DNA from: Chloroflexi bacterium TSY
GTDB lineage: Bacteria; Chloroflexota; Anaerolineae; Caldilineales; Caldilineaceae
Assembly: GCA_019217005.1 (NCBI GenBank)
Contig: JAHBNG010000069.1
Location: forward strand, 11,160-75,159
Reading direction: 5' to 3'
DNA length: 64,000 nt
In this document: positions 1-8,279 of the stretch, one piece after another
Numbering within the stretch: the stretch's first letter is position 1
Layout of the letters: the number at the start of each line of letters is the position of its first letter
Translations under genes and position numbers: made by a program
The notes under the pieces: generated by a model
The model's database searches: none
Told to the model about the DNA's origin: nothing
What the model saw: the letters and a program-made list of their open reading frames with translations, nothing else

Positions 1-89
1 GCTTGAGCACCAAGAGGCAATGGTAGCAGTGCTAAAGCGAAAAGTAATAGAATAGGGACCGTGCGCAATGCAAGACGCTCAGGATGCAT
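1..89 (-). CDS. N-terminus of a secreted protein (partial, runs off the left edge)
   Basis: Only the first 29 codons lie in the window. They start at an ATG (89-87) preceded by a perfect Shine-Dalgarno AGGAGG (complement of 97-102), 7 nt from the start. The peptide begins MHPERLALRTVP, then a run of hydrophobic residues (ILLLFALALLPLPL), then GAQA. This is a classical signal peptide with an A-x-A-like cleavage zone, so the product is predicted to be exported. Nothing can be said about the mature protein. The strong RBS plus signal peptide make a real gene likely despite the short visible length. Confidence 0.6.
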   Translation of the reverse strand, partial: MHPERLALRTVPILLLFALALLPLPLGAQ

Positions 90-185
90 GACTTTTCCTC
101 CTATGCAGAAATGTGAAGTATTGTCGCTCCTAATACTACAACGAGACCTCGAAAGCGTCTTTGCGTGGTTTCTTGCTCACAAAGT

Positions 186-340
186 GGGGTGGTTCATTTT
201 AGGCGGACAATTAGGTTTACATTTTTGCAAAGAGAAAAGATGTTTATATTTTCTAATTTGAGCCATGCTCAGGCAGAAAATGACCTCATATAGATTTTTG
301 TCTATGTATCAAAAGTGTAAACCTAATTCTGAACCACCCC
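186..340 (+). repeat. MITE-A copy 1 (155 bp, 8-bp TSD)
   Basis: The 155-bp element begins GGGGTGGTTCATTTTAGG and ends with TAATTCTGAACCACCCC. The terminal inverted repeats share GGGGTGGTTCA and, slightly further in, TTAGGTTTACA. It is flanked by a perfect 8-bp direct repeat, CACAAAGT (178-185 and 341-348). Near-identical copies occur at 853-1007, within 14863-15137 and at 49578-49732. It has no transposase, so it is non-autonomous. Confidence 0.93.
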
Positions 341-852
341 CACAAAGTGGCCATCTATGGGCACTGAAGGGAGAGATCTTCTGGGTGTGACCAAAGAGGA
401 TTTCTCCTCGGAAAGTTTCTGAGAAGACTCAGTGTTTGTTCTGAGCCCCCGAAGGAACAGCTTCAAAATGCCAATGGTTCGTTGTAGTACCAAGCAACCG
501 CCCTAACGAAATAATGTGTGAATAAATGTTTCAGACGATTGCTAAATGTCTAGTGATGAAAATTTATAATGATTGAAGCAAGATTCTCTCATTTTCCGAA
601 TGTGTATTGTTGTCACATCGGCTGCAGATGAATCGGCAAGATTGAAATTGGGTTATTGAACGAACGCTGTTTGAAATGACAAATATGGCATAAATGTAGG
701 CAGGATGTAAAATTGCCATTTTTGAGTCACATTCAGTTTAAATGGATGGATTTTGTCGGGCTTAAGCTCAATAAATTCGTAACGATACCCATAGTATATA
801 TGAGGAACGTCGATATTTCGTAGATTGATCGTCGATAAAACGTCGATAAATT
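341..852. other. Non-coding stretch between two MITE-A copies
   Basis: No convincing gene on either strand. The minus-strand open frame across 653-928 takes its start codon from the neighbouring MITE-A. Without the MITE it has an in-frame stop upstream and no ATG, so it is not annotated. The two flanking MITE-A copies have different TSDs, so they are independent insertions and do not form a composite transposon around this segment. Confidence 0.6.
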
Positions 853-1007
853 GGGGTGGTTCAGAATTAGGTTTACACTTTTGATACATAGATAAAAATC
901 TATATGAGGTCATTTTCTGCCTGAGCATGGCTCAAAGTAGAAAATATAAACATCTTTTCTCTTTGCAAAAATGTAAACCTAATTGTCCGCCTAAAATGAA
1001 CCACCCC
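853..1007 (-). repeat. MITE-A copy 2 (155 bp, 8-bp TSD)
   Basis: Inverted relative to copy 1 and nearly identical to it over the full 155 bp. It is flanked by the 8-bp duplication GATAAATT (845-852 and 1008-1015). Together with copies 1, 3 and 4, this shows a constant 8-bp target duplication. Confidence 0.93.
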
Positions 1008-2017
1008 GATAAATTCTGCGTATATCGGAGGAGAATCGTTAGACTAAGCTTGAATGTTCTCCATATTGATGTCTAAATCTCACAAAAGTGAGGGTGCTTT
1101 TTGAATGTAAACAAAACCAAATGATCTTCAGGATCCCTCCCCACTAAACCAAATGATAGGGGGGTAACAAAGGACTGATTATCTACTATCAGCCTATCTT
1201 TTCTATATCGTAGGGAAATCGATGGCGAACCCGATCCAGATGTGTCTGTGAATAGCACTGTAGCAGTCAAGCGCTACGAACGCGCTCGCAAACCGCTACG
1301 AATATGTTACGAATAGTCTTTATCTTTCAGATTATACTAAATACTGCGTAAATTAAGTTTTCAGATGTTTTGTCTGACTGAGAAATGCAAGAAACTTAGT
1401 TGACGCTGTACTAAAGTGAAATCAGATAGAAAGCAGTAGTTTTTACTGATGTAAAAGTAGCGTTTTCAACCTCCATTCGATTGTAGTAGTTTACGCTTCT
1501 GTTTCGGACTAGTGGGACGAGGCAAAACGCCAAAGAACTGACTCGCCTCCACATGGGTGCTACCTTCAAATTCAGCTTGTCCTGAACCCGCCTCCTGCTG
1601 CCTGCTGAGATTTGCGGGCTGTTTGAAGCTGTTGACTGCAGTATAGCGGGCTGGCGTGATCACTTTGTGATCGGTTTGTGACCACTTTGTGACTAGGAAA
1701 GGAGCTGCAAGGATCGCTGATCGTTGTTCTCAAACCAGGTAGCAATTTTTTGACCATTTGGGGCATTTGGAATCGTGAGCTAAATTTGTCCAAGACTAGG
1801 TTCTGTTGATATTGTAGGGGGCGCTCTCAATGCGTTGGTCGTTCTGCACGATCATGTCTTTGAGGAGAGCTGCCAAATGTCAACGATTCCTAAGTAAGCG
1901 TGCAAAAACAAGTTGTAGGTTTGTAGAACAGGCACCCTTGCCTGTTACGGCGCAGACAGAGAGACGGCATTACAAATAAATCTTGCTGCGATTCGCCAAC
2001 TTATTTTTGAACGATTA
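1008..2017. other. About 1 kb without recognisable genes
   Basis: Only short, low-quality open frames occur here, without ribosome-binding sites or recognisable motifs. Some repetitive words appear (for example CGCTACGAA and AATATGTTACGAATAG around 1270-1320, and 'cactttgtga' around 1660-1695). I see no tRNA cloverleaf, CRISPR or clear promoter. Confidence 0.5.
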
Positions 2018-2728
2018 CTAAATGAATTGGGCTGGCACAAGGAGCGTAGAAGGAGAATCGCTTGTGGGGAGTGTCTCTGTATCCACCGAGATTTCTTCTG
2101 TTTGTTCTTCATTGAAGGGGTGGCGATGCGTATGCCCTATATCTGCGTGCGTTGTTTGTGTTTGTTCTTTTTGGAGTTGTTCTGTTTGTGTTTGTTCTGC
2201 CTGCGGTTGTTCAGTTTGTACTCGCTTTATTTGTTCTAACTTCAACTCCATTTTGTGGATGAGTTTTGCGTATTTTTCGATGCGCTTTGCTTTTGATTCT
2301 CGACGGGATTTGTTGCTGGTCGCCATGTTAATATAGCTTTGGCAAATCCGAATAGCGTTCTGGAAGTCGTGGCTTCCAGCATAGAGTTTGCGCAAGCGAC
2401 TATATGGAAGTGAACCGTCGAAACGATCTGCCACACTTTCTTCGTATAGTCGGATCGCTTCTGCTAAATTGCCTTGGCTTTCCAGACAATTTGCTTTTTG
2501 ATTCCGATCAACCATTGCTACGTAGATCCGTTGACCGACATCGGTAAAAGCATACATCTCTTCTGGAGACGAAAACGCCCGATTTGGATCCAACATCGAA
2601 TCGCAAATTGCTTGTCTAGGGACACCCGCTTCTATTTGTTGTGCGGCCTGAGTTAGAAGCTGTCTTGTTAATTGTTCGATGCGCTGTTTTTTTGTAGAAC
2701 GATTGTTGTTGAATGGCCAAAGTTTCAT
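2018..2728 (-). CDS. TPR-like protein of unknown function
   Basis: 236 residues. I do not recognise a named family. Residues about 75-150 form helical pairs of tetratricopeptide style (GNLAEAIRLYEESVADR, then DFQNAIRICQSYINMA), suggesting a protein-protein interaction scaffold. Residues about 155-200 are strongly charged or glutamine-rich (repeated QTEQ/KEQTQ units), probably coiled coil or disordered. The tail is acidic with S/T. There is no signal peptide or TM segment, so it is likely cytoplasmic. The ATG at 2728 lies 13 bp from a MITE-B insertion (2741-2957), so its original promoter has probably been displaced. The low-complexity QTEQ tract produces artificial long frames on the opposite strand. 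Confidence 0.65.
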   Translation of the reverse strand: MKLWPFNNNRSTKKQRIEQLTRQLLTQAAQQIEAGVPRQAICDSMLDPNRAFSSPEEMYAFTDVGQRIYVAMVDRNQKANCLESQGNLAEAIRLYEESVADRFDGSLPYSRLRKLYAGSHDFQNAIRICQSYINMATSNKSRRESKAKRIEKYAKLIHKMELKLEQIKRVQTEQPQAEQTQTEQLQKEQTQTTHADIGHTHRHPFNEEQTEEISVDTETLPTSDSPSTLLVPAQFI

Positions 2729-2740
2729 AATTCTCCATCC

Positions 2741-2957
2741 TCAGTAGATCCAAATTTGGCGTTTTTGGCTATTTTCAGTCGAGATTGCAGGGATTTTGGA
2801 GTCATTTATTCAGATTTCGGTTACAGAAAACAACCTATTTCATATCTGAAAATCGCCCAAATCTAACGCAAAAACTAGATATCGACCGGCAAATTTGTAT
2901 TTATGTCAACTGTTTAGCCAGAATTCTCTCTCAAAACCTGAAATTTGGATCTACTGA
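2741..2957 (+). repeat. MITE-B copy 1 (217 bp)
   Basis: Starts TCAGTAGATCCAAATTT and ends with the exact inverse AAATTTGGATCTACTGA (2941-2957), a 17-bp perfect terminal inverted repeat. A possible 3-bp duplication (TCC) flanks it. The first 49 bp recur at 63952-64000 with one mismatch, inside another gene, so the element is mobile or recently mobile. No coding capacity. Confidence 0.85.
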
Positions 2958-3274
2958 TCCTTGATAAGCAGTTGAGTTTACGATGGCCTTAATGTAAGTA
3001 GCAGCTTGGGCTACTTTATCATACTTTTTACGTGTAATCTTGACGCATCTAAAAAAAAGTATAACAATTTACTGACAGTTTTCTTAATGACGCCTTAAAT
3101 ATCCCTCTCTCCATTGCCAAAAAAGAACGAATTTGGACAGGCTGTAAAAATTCATGGGTCTACGCGTGTGAGTTGATCGAAACGGAACAATGTGGTGGAT
3201 AGCTTGGGGCGCGTTGCCAATTACTCGCCCCGCTACCCCACCACATCACTTGTCCAGTACAACTTTTTGTCGGA

Positions 3275-3348
3275 GTGTGTACCACAAAGTGTGTAAATGA
3301 ACACTGCTCAGTCAGAGAATCGCTGCATTCACTCACTGTAGAACACCT
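3275..3348. repeat. PAL1 repeat, degenerate copy
   Basis: The left arm GTGTGTACCACAAAGTGTGT matches the other PAL1 copies (13706, 26195, 35338, 43439). The central CAGTCAGAGA-type loop is present. The right arm has decayed, so the hairpin is imperfect. Confidence 0.6.
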
Positions 3349-3375
3349 CCCCCTTTGTCGTGTCGTGACCGATTA

Positions 3376-3506
3376 AGAGCGTGTTTTAAAAGTCATTCTG
3401 AGGAGGTTTTGGAACGAAGAATCCACCGTTCCAAGTGCAAAAAGAAGATTCTTCGCTCCGTTCCTCCACTCAGAATGACACGTTTTGGCACATTTAAACA
3501 CGCTCT
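3376..3506. repeat. 131-bp inverted-repeat element (MITE- or REP-like)
   Basis: The ends AGAGCGTGTTTTAAAA and TTTAAACACGCTCT are inverse, with further inverse segments inside (AGTCATTCTGAGGAGG against CCTCCACTCAGAATGACA). RNA from either strand would fold into a long imperfect hairpin. It lies 10 bp downstream of the aminotransferase stop codon, so it could also serve as its transcript end. The inner word GATTCTTCGCTC also occurs in the small repeats at 45128 and 51871. Confidence 0.7.
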
Positions 3507-3516
3507 AAGTTGATGG

Positions 3517-4797
3517 TTATGTAAGTACCTCCAATACGCGTTCGATACCGTCCACGGTTTCTTCCATTTCCGTATTTTCCATAAAAGGATTGACGTTGAT
3601 TGTGATTGAGCGGCCTAAGAGATCCAAGGATCTTGGACACATATCGGGTGTATACTCAATTTCCCGTTTTGCCCAACGCCAGGGACCACCTTCTGCTGTC
3701 CAACTCTGTTTGTTTAATAAACCTGACCAATGAGCATAAACGTGCTGATCTGATATGTCAGGATGATAGAGAACGCGTGCATTGATATTTTCGGCTTGCA
3801 ACGCTTCGGTAACGCGTTGAGCCCTCTCTGGCGTTTCAACAAACCATGTGAGTGTAGTTGCCGTGTCGCCATCTTTGTCGGGTAGATCACGGAAGGTGAT
3901 GCCTTTCCGATTGGCAATGTCTTTCAGCCCACTTTTGAGCATGCTCTTTTGCATTCGCAGTTGATCAAGCAGACCATCCAACCGTGTTAATTGGACAAGC
4001 GCCACGGCTGCTGACAATTCCGACATTCGAAAATTGATGCCCCAAATTGTCTCTTCAGGGGCAAGGTTGACTCGTTCTGCACCGGGTACATCGTGAAACA
4101 TGACTGCGCGTTTCCAAATTGTTTCATCGTTGCTAATGAGCATTCCACCTTCGCCAGACGTAATAATCTTGCTCAGCTGAAGACTAAAGCAACCGACATC
4201 GCCTATTGAGCCCAACCGCCTTTCGCTATAACTTCCTCCAATCGCCTGTGCACAATCTTCGACAAATGCAAGATTGTGTTTTGTCGCCAACGCGCGCAAT
4301 TCCTTCATGTGCCCTGGAACACCACGCATATGGACGACGATAATGGCTTTGGTATAGGGTGTGATCTTGTCTTCAACATCTCGCGGATCAAGGGTCAAAG
4401 ACTCATCAACCTCGGCCACTACCGGGATACCACCTAGCAGCATGACAGCCGTTGCCGTTGCCATCCATGTAAAGGCAGGCACAATCACTTCGTCCCCTGG
4501 ACCAATCCCGACGCCTTGCAACCCACAGATCAGAGCTGCCGTTCCTGAATTCACGGCGAGTGTATGATTCACATTCATGTGCGTGGCAAACCGATTCTCC
4601 AATTGGTCGGCCTGTGATGGCTCCTCATCTGGTCCATGATAGCGGTAGAGTTGACGGCTCCGCAGCACTTGTAAGACCTCCGCCTCTTCTTCCTCATCAA
4701 TCAACATACTGCCAGGAAAGATCGGTCCGCTCGGTGCAGAAACCGCTGGAATTCCACCATCGATTGCTAATTTGGGGGACATATTATCAAGAATCAT
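3517..4797 (-). CDS. DegT/DnrJ/EryC1-family PLP aminotransferase
   Basis: 426 residues, the usual size for this fold-type I family, whose members transaminate keto-sugars or act in related roles such as antibiotic and polysaccharide precursor synthesis. The PLP lysine is probably K210 in SLQLSKIITSGEGGM. The upstream VEDCAQA (D181, Q184) supplies the ring-nitrogen aspartate and stacking residues, and NSGTAAL (83-89) is the phosphate-binding loop. The ATG at 4797 is preceded by AAAGG at about 8 nt. The substrate is unknown; no NDP-sugar pathway genes are adjacent, so a role in catabolism or cyclitol metabolism is possible. It stands alone, with the K+ channel gene upstream on the same strand. 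Confidence 0.88.
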   Translation of the reverse strand: MILDNMSPKLAIDGGIPAVSAPSGPIFPGSMLIDEEEEAEVLQVLRSRQLYRYHGPDEEPSQADQLENRFATHMNVNHTLAVNSGTAALICGLQGVGIGPGDEVIVPAFTWMATATAVMLLGGIPVVAEVDESLTLDPRDVEDKITPYTKAIIVVHMRGVPGHMKELRALATKHNLAFVEDCAQAIGGSYSERRLGSIGDVGCFSLQLSKIITSGEGGMLISNDETIWKRAVMFHDVPGAERVNLAPEETIWGINFRMSELSAAVALVQLTRLDGLLDQLRMQKSMLKSGLKDIANRKGITFRDLPDKDGDTATTLTWFVETPERAQRVTEALQAENINARVLYHPDISDQHVYAHWSGLLNKQSWTAEGGPWRWAKREIEYTPDMCPRSLDLLGRSITINVNPFMENTEMEETVDGIERVLEVLT

Positions 4798-4844
4798 TTG
4801 GTTGCCTTTCTTTAGAAATTGGAATTCAATATCAGTCTTCGCCC

Positions 4845-5783
4845 TTAATCGTATCCTTCAACCTCACTCAGATTTTCATGGTGAATAACTAACATCCCGT
4901 TCTCTTTGTGCTCAATCATATCGACGAAGTGAGCATTGAATTCAATGTCTGCGGGTCGGTAAAAATGCCGTGCTTGCACAGTTTGAAGAAACGTTGCGTC
5001 TAGCCCTTCAAACGAGCTGACGATCAAATTCATGTGATCATGGATCGTGTCCGGCGTGATATTGCATAATGGACTCGTCTCATCGAGCGGGTGGATGACT
5101 TGCCATGAGATGGCAAAGAGCGGCGAATCTGCTCGTTCAAGTTTGAGTGGGTAAAAACGACGCATTGTCTTACCTTCAGCAGTCACTTCATCAACTAGAA
5201 CACTGACGCTGATGCGGGCGTTGATGATCTGATTGCGCCGTTCATTGGCAATACGAAATTGCAAAGTGGGAATACCATTGTAACTATTGACAATCATTTT
5301 TTGACTATAGGCAATTCTGGCAGACGGGCGCGAAAATTTCGCAAAGATTATACCTGTCACCATTGCTACACAGATCAAACCGAGAAAAGATTCAATTGTG
5401 ACAAGAGTATGCGTATAGAGCGAAGCCGGACTCATTGCACCATATCCAATGGTCGAAAATGTTTGCACACTAAAAAAAAGAGCATCTCCCAGTGCGCCTG
5501 GTTCTGCGCCTGTGATGCCGTCTGTATCTAGCCAGAAAAGCAGCGCAAAGAGAATATTGATAACGATATAAGAGACAAAAGCAATGACAAGCAGTTGTGA
5601 CCAACTTGCCGCGAGTAAATAGTAGTAAATGTCCGAAAAGAGTCGCGGCGGGACCCCAGTTATTTCAAATCGTAAATTGTCATCATTGATATTTTGATAA
5701 CGTGTCTTGCTTGTGGACCCATTGTTTACTGTAGTGTTCTTGCTCTTATTTGGACTATTCGTTTGTGTATCAGTGTCACTCAC
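4845..5783 (-). CDS. Inward-rectifier (KirBac-like) potassium channel
   Basis: 312 residues. An N-terminal hydrophilic tail (1-45) includes a slide-helix-like segment. TM1 spans about 60-85, the pore helix and selectivity filter are TFSTIGYGAMSP (TIGYG at 111-115), and TM2 spans about 124-150. The C-terminal half is a beta-rich cytoplasmic domain (about 155-300), as in inward rectifiers. The two-TM plus immunoglobulin-like layout and TxGYG filter are diagnostic of Kir channels, which form tetramers in the cytoplasmic membrane. The first 40 residues are rich in N/S/T and look disordered. No neighbouring gene points to a specific regulator. Confidence 0.9.
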   Translation of the reverse strand: MSDTDTQTNSPNKSKNTTVNNGSTSKTRYQNINDDNLRFEITGVPPRLFSDIYYYLLAASWSQLLVIAFVSYIVINILFALLFWLDTDGITGAEPGALGDALFFSVQTFSTIGYGAMSPASLYTHTLVTIESFLGLICVAMVTGIIFAKFSRPSARIAYSQKMIVNSYNGIPTLQFRIANERRNQIINARISVSVLVDEVTAEGKTMRRFYPLKLERADSPLFAISWQVIHPLDETSPLCNITPDTIHDHMNLIVSSFEGLDATFLQTVQARHFYRPADIEFNAHFVDMIEHKENGMLVIHHENLSEVEGYD

Positions 5784-6122
5784 GCTCGTTCCTCTACCCT
5801 ACCGTTGTGATGAATGTATGATTTGCTGACGAAGATTCAGACAGATTCCTATGATACCATAAGATCGTGATGAATCTGCACTCATCCGTTGACAAAGGAA
5901 ACGTTTCACTGTAGAGGCGTGTTTTCAAGGCTGCAATCGCGTCAAGCCCATCATTCTCTGCTTCGTTACAGCCGCTTAGCGACCGCCATGGTCTCGGCAA
6001 GACTTGCTGCGATGAAGTCAATCTCAAAGACAATACAAAATTGACGATTCAGGCAGAGATGGTATACAATAATAAGGATATAGTCCGTAATAATATATGA
6101 GTGAGAAGGAACCGATTTTTTT
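5784..6122. other. Intergenic region between divergent K+ channel and rpsN genes
   Basis: No gene. It holds the leaders of both divergent genes and the candidate rpsN promoter at 6041-6070. The minus-strand open frame 5794-6033 has no homology or RBS that I can recognise. Confidence 0.5.
6041..6070 (+). promoter_or_regulatory. Candidate sigma70-type promoter for rpsN-rpmJ
   Basis: TTGACG (6041-6046) and TACAAT (6065-6070) are separated by 18 bp, or TATACA (6063-6068) by 16 bp. The element lies about 50 bp upstream of the rpsN start. I could not identify a convincing Zur box overlapping it. Confidence 0.5.
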
Positions 6123-6392
6123 ATGGCAAAGAAGAGTCAGATTGCTCGTCAGAGAAAGCGCGAGCGCATGGTTGAAAAGTACGCTGAGCAGCGTCGGCAA
6201 TTATTGGAATCTGGTGATCGCTTGGCGTTGTCTAGATTACCGCGCAATGCGAACCCAACGCGATTAAAGAATCGCTGTCGTCTGACAGGCCGTTCACGTT
6301 CCTATATACGACGTTTTGGCCTATCACGTATTGCGTTTCGCGAAGAAGCACTCCGCGGTAACATTCCGGGCGTTGTCAAGTCCAGTTGGTAA
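6123..6392 (+). CDS. rpsN: 30S ribosomal protein S14, zinc-independent (C-minus) form
   Basis: 89 residues. It carries the S14 hallmarks: a basic N-terminus ([20 protein letters not shown]), [15 protein letters not shown], then [21 protein letters not shown] and the typical C-terminus [11 protein letters not shown]. The zinc-ribbon CxxC pairs of the short C-plus form are absent. Only one Cys is visible, in KNRCRLTGR, so this is the long, zinc-free type. A purine-rich GAAGGAA lies upstream of the ATG. It is co-directional with rpmJ 91 bp downstream, and both are outside any ribosomal operon, as is typical of accessory paralogues made under zinc limitation. Confidence 0.95.
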   Translation: MAKKSQIARQRKRERMVEKYAEQRRQLLESGDRLALSRLPRNANPTRLKNRCRLTGRSRSYIRRFGLSRIAFREEALRGNIPGVVKSSW

Positions 6393-6483
6393 GTACATTG
6401 ACTCATCGATGTCATTCTCGAATGAAACGAAGAATCTCTTGATGGGTGATTGAATTTCGAATGCATAGCAGATGAGGGCAGAG

Positions 6484-6609
6484 ATGAAAGTAAGTGCATC
6501 GCTCAAAACGCTAAAAAAACGACATCCCGATTGCAAAGTCGTGCGACGCAAAGGGAGAGTTTACGTGATTTGCAAGAGCAACCCACGATATAAAGCACGT
6601 CAAAAATAA
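6484..6609 (+). CDS. rpmJ: 50S ribosomal protein L36, zinc-ligand-poor (C-minus) form
   Basis: 41 residues, [20 protein letters not shown]... ending RYKARQK. Canonical L36 has a C-x2-C...C...H zinc site. Here the first Cys and the final His are replaced (LKKRHPDC and SNPRYKA), as in C-minus L36 paralogues. AGGGCAG sits close upstream of the ATG. It is a small gene, easily missed, and forms a pair with rpsN. The family assignment rests on the conserved [12 protein letters not shown] core. Confidence 0.92.
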   Translation: MKVSASLKTLKKRHPDCKVVRRKGRVYVICKSNPRYKARQK

Positions 6610-6725
6610 GCGACGACTTTCAATATCAGTGGAATATTGTTAGGATTACATATATTGCGATCAGCGCTCGTATTAGATAAACGGGCGTTTTTTGCGTTCA
6701 ACAACAAAGAAACCGTGCTTGAGGA

Positions 6726-6777
6726 TCTATCCGAACAGTGGTTGTGAGCCCGATCATCTTCTTGTCGGATAAGCACC
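6726..6777. repeat. PAL2 repeat (short copy)
   Basis: CTATCCGAACAGTGGTTGTG at the left and GTCGGATAAGCACC at the right match the arms of the PAL2 copies at 21430, 43219 and 51964, but the centre is shortened. It lies just past the sulfatase stop codon and could fold as a transcript-end hairpin. Confidence 0.65.
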
Positions 6778-6783
6778 AAGCCC

Positions 6784-8166
6784 TCAAACCCAGTCATTGT
6801 GTTTGGCTCCCCATGTTTTTCGCAGCTGCTCCATTTCTGCAACAATTTCCTTGTAGTCGTAACTCGATGCCAGGTTTTGCATCTCCAATGGATCATGTTC
6901 AAGATCGTATAGCTCAGGTTCATCCTCTGGATCGTATATATCTTTGTATCGACGTGTAATCACTGCGCGTCGAATATCGCCGATGGTGGGATTGCCAGAA
7001 TATTGACAAAAGAGCGCTTTGTCTGTGGGCGGTGTACCTGATCGAATTGATGGCCAGAGTGAATCTCCATCCAGATCATCGGGTAGCTCAATGTCTGCAC
7101 ACTCCAGAAGCGTTGGCATAATGTCCAAGTGCGAGACAGGATGATCAAAGACTTGGTGGTTGACCCCAGGAACACGTATCAGGAACGGCACCCGGATCGC
7201 CTGTTCGTACATTTCCATCTTCTGATACATATTATGTTGCCCCAAGTGATCGCCGTGGTCGGAGGCAAAGAGAACTATTGTCGTATCTGCCTGCCCAATG
7301 CTATCTAACGTAGCCAAAATTTCCCCAATTCCTGCATCGACCAAATTGACCAGCCCCAAATGAGCGGCCCAAACTGTGCGCCATTCCTCTAGCGAAAGAC
7401 CCTCTGCGAGCTGAGCGGCAATTCCGCGACGTCTGTTTGCCGGTTCACCCTTGCTCGCCTGCCCCACATTGCGTGGTAATTCCACCCGTGTTGGGTCAAA
7501 TAAGGATGCATAAGGTTCGGGCACCCGTAGCGGTGGATGAGGTGCCCATAAATAGAGGAAGAGTGCAAATGGTCTATCTTGTGTTCGATTCAGAAATTCT
7601 ATCGCTTGTTGACAGAAGTAACTGTCCTTGAAATGTTCAGCAGAGTGTGGCCAAGTCGACACATACGTATTCGAGTAGTGCATTGAGACTTGTTGACCAT
7701 TCTGATTCTCGAAGACTTCGCGTTTAAAAGCCGCCACTCCTTCCGCCGGGGTATCGTCAATCCCTTGATTTGACAAATAGTCCGCGTAACGAACATTATC
7801 AACCCATTGAACAAAGGGAACGCGCTCCCGAATCCCTGGATTGACTCGGATATGATCGATACCAATGTGAGCAACGTGATATCCCGCTTCAGCGAGATAT
7901 TGATGGATGGGTTTATGATCTCCTGCACGTTGGCCCCGCCAATCATTAAAAACCACACCATTGTGTGTGGGATATTTTCCAGTTGCGAGCGCCGTACGCG
8001 CCGGTACGCAAAGCGGACAGGTATTGTAGGCACGCGTGAAGACGGTGCTCTGCTCGGCCAATCGATTGAGATTTGGCGTCACCTCCACACCTGCCTGAAT
8101 CATGCCTAGACTATCGGCGCGTTGATGATCCGTCATCATGAAGAGAATGTTGGGTTTGTCGTTCAT
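6784..8166 (-). CDS. Cys-type sulfatase (arylsulfatase family)
   Basis: 460 residues. The formylglycine signature C-x-P-x-R is present as CVPAR (C53, P55, R57), followed by TALATGKYPTHNG, the standard S1 sulfatase N-terminal pattern. Metal ligands are suggested by MTDHQR (D13) and the later SDHGDHLGQH. The C-terminus carries DLEHDPLEMQNLA, typical of the family. There is no obvious signal peptide, so either the enzyme is cytoplasmic or its start is further upstream. It probably removes sulfate from a sulfated carbohydrate, which fits the sugar transporters nearby. No anaerobic or aerobic maturase gene is visible in the window. Confidence 0.92.
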   Translation of the reverse strand: MNDKPNILFMMTDHQRADSLGMIQAGVEVTPNLNRLAEQSTVFTRAYNTCPLCVPARTALATGKYPTHNGVVFNDWRGQRAGDHKPIHQYLAEAGYHVAHIGIDHIRVNPGIRERVPFVQWVDNVRYADYLSNQGIDDTPAEGVAAFKREVFENQNGQQVSMHYSNTYVSTWPHSAEHFKDSYFCQQAIEFLNRTQDRPFALFLYLWAPHPPLRVPEPYASLFDPTRVELPRNVGQASKGEPANRRRGIAAQLAEGLSLEEWRTVWAAHLGLVNLVDAGIGEILATLDSIGQADTTIVLFASDHGDHLGQHNMYQKMEMYEQAIRVPFLIRVPGVNHQVFDHPVSHLDIMPTLLECADIELPDDLDGDSLWPSIRSGTPPTDKALFCQYSGNPTIGDIRRAVITRRYKDIYDPEDEPELYDLEHDPLEMQNLASSYDYKEIVAEMEQLRKTWGAKHNDWV

Positions 8167-8279
8167 GGTCAGCGAGTAAAACGTATTGTTGGAGATGGAC
8201 TACGGATAATCGGTTTTGCGTGACATGGTGGTATATCCCCCGGACGTGTAGCCCTGACCCCAGGACCCAATACCGGTCT

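Larger units (their letters stand above)
2958..3516. other. Intergenic region holding two small palindromic repeats
   Basis: No gene is supported. It contains a degenerate PAL1 repeat (3275-3348) and a 131-bp inverted-repeat element (3376-3506). The remainder is A+T-rich and featureless to my reading. Confidence 0.5.

Noticed and set aside
61..261. 66-residue plus-strand open frame ending in GGQLGLHFCKEK
   Set aside because: Its 3' third is MITE-A sequence and the same peptide tail appears where MITE-A entered the caspase gene. The 5' part is antisense to a signal-peptide gene with a perfect RBS.
653..928. 91-residue minus-strand frame
   Set aside because: The start codon lies inside MITE-A. 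Without the MITE there is an in-frame TAG upstream and no start codon, and no motif is recognisable.
186..1007. Two inverted MITE-A copies as the ends of a composite transposon
   Set aside because: Each copy has its own different 8-bp TSD, so they inserted separately.
1466..1793. Overlapping minus-strand frames of 65 and 73 residues
   Set aside because: Poor composition, no RBS, no motif, in a repeat-rich non-coding stretch.
2022..2336. Cys/Val-rich plus-strand frames opposite the TPR-like gene
   Set aside because: They are the antisense of the glutamine/threonine-rich tail and have no start signals.
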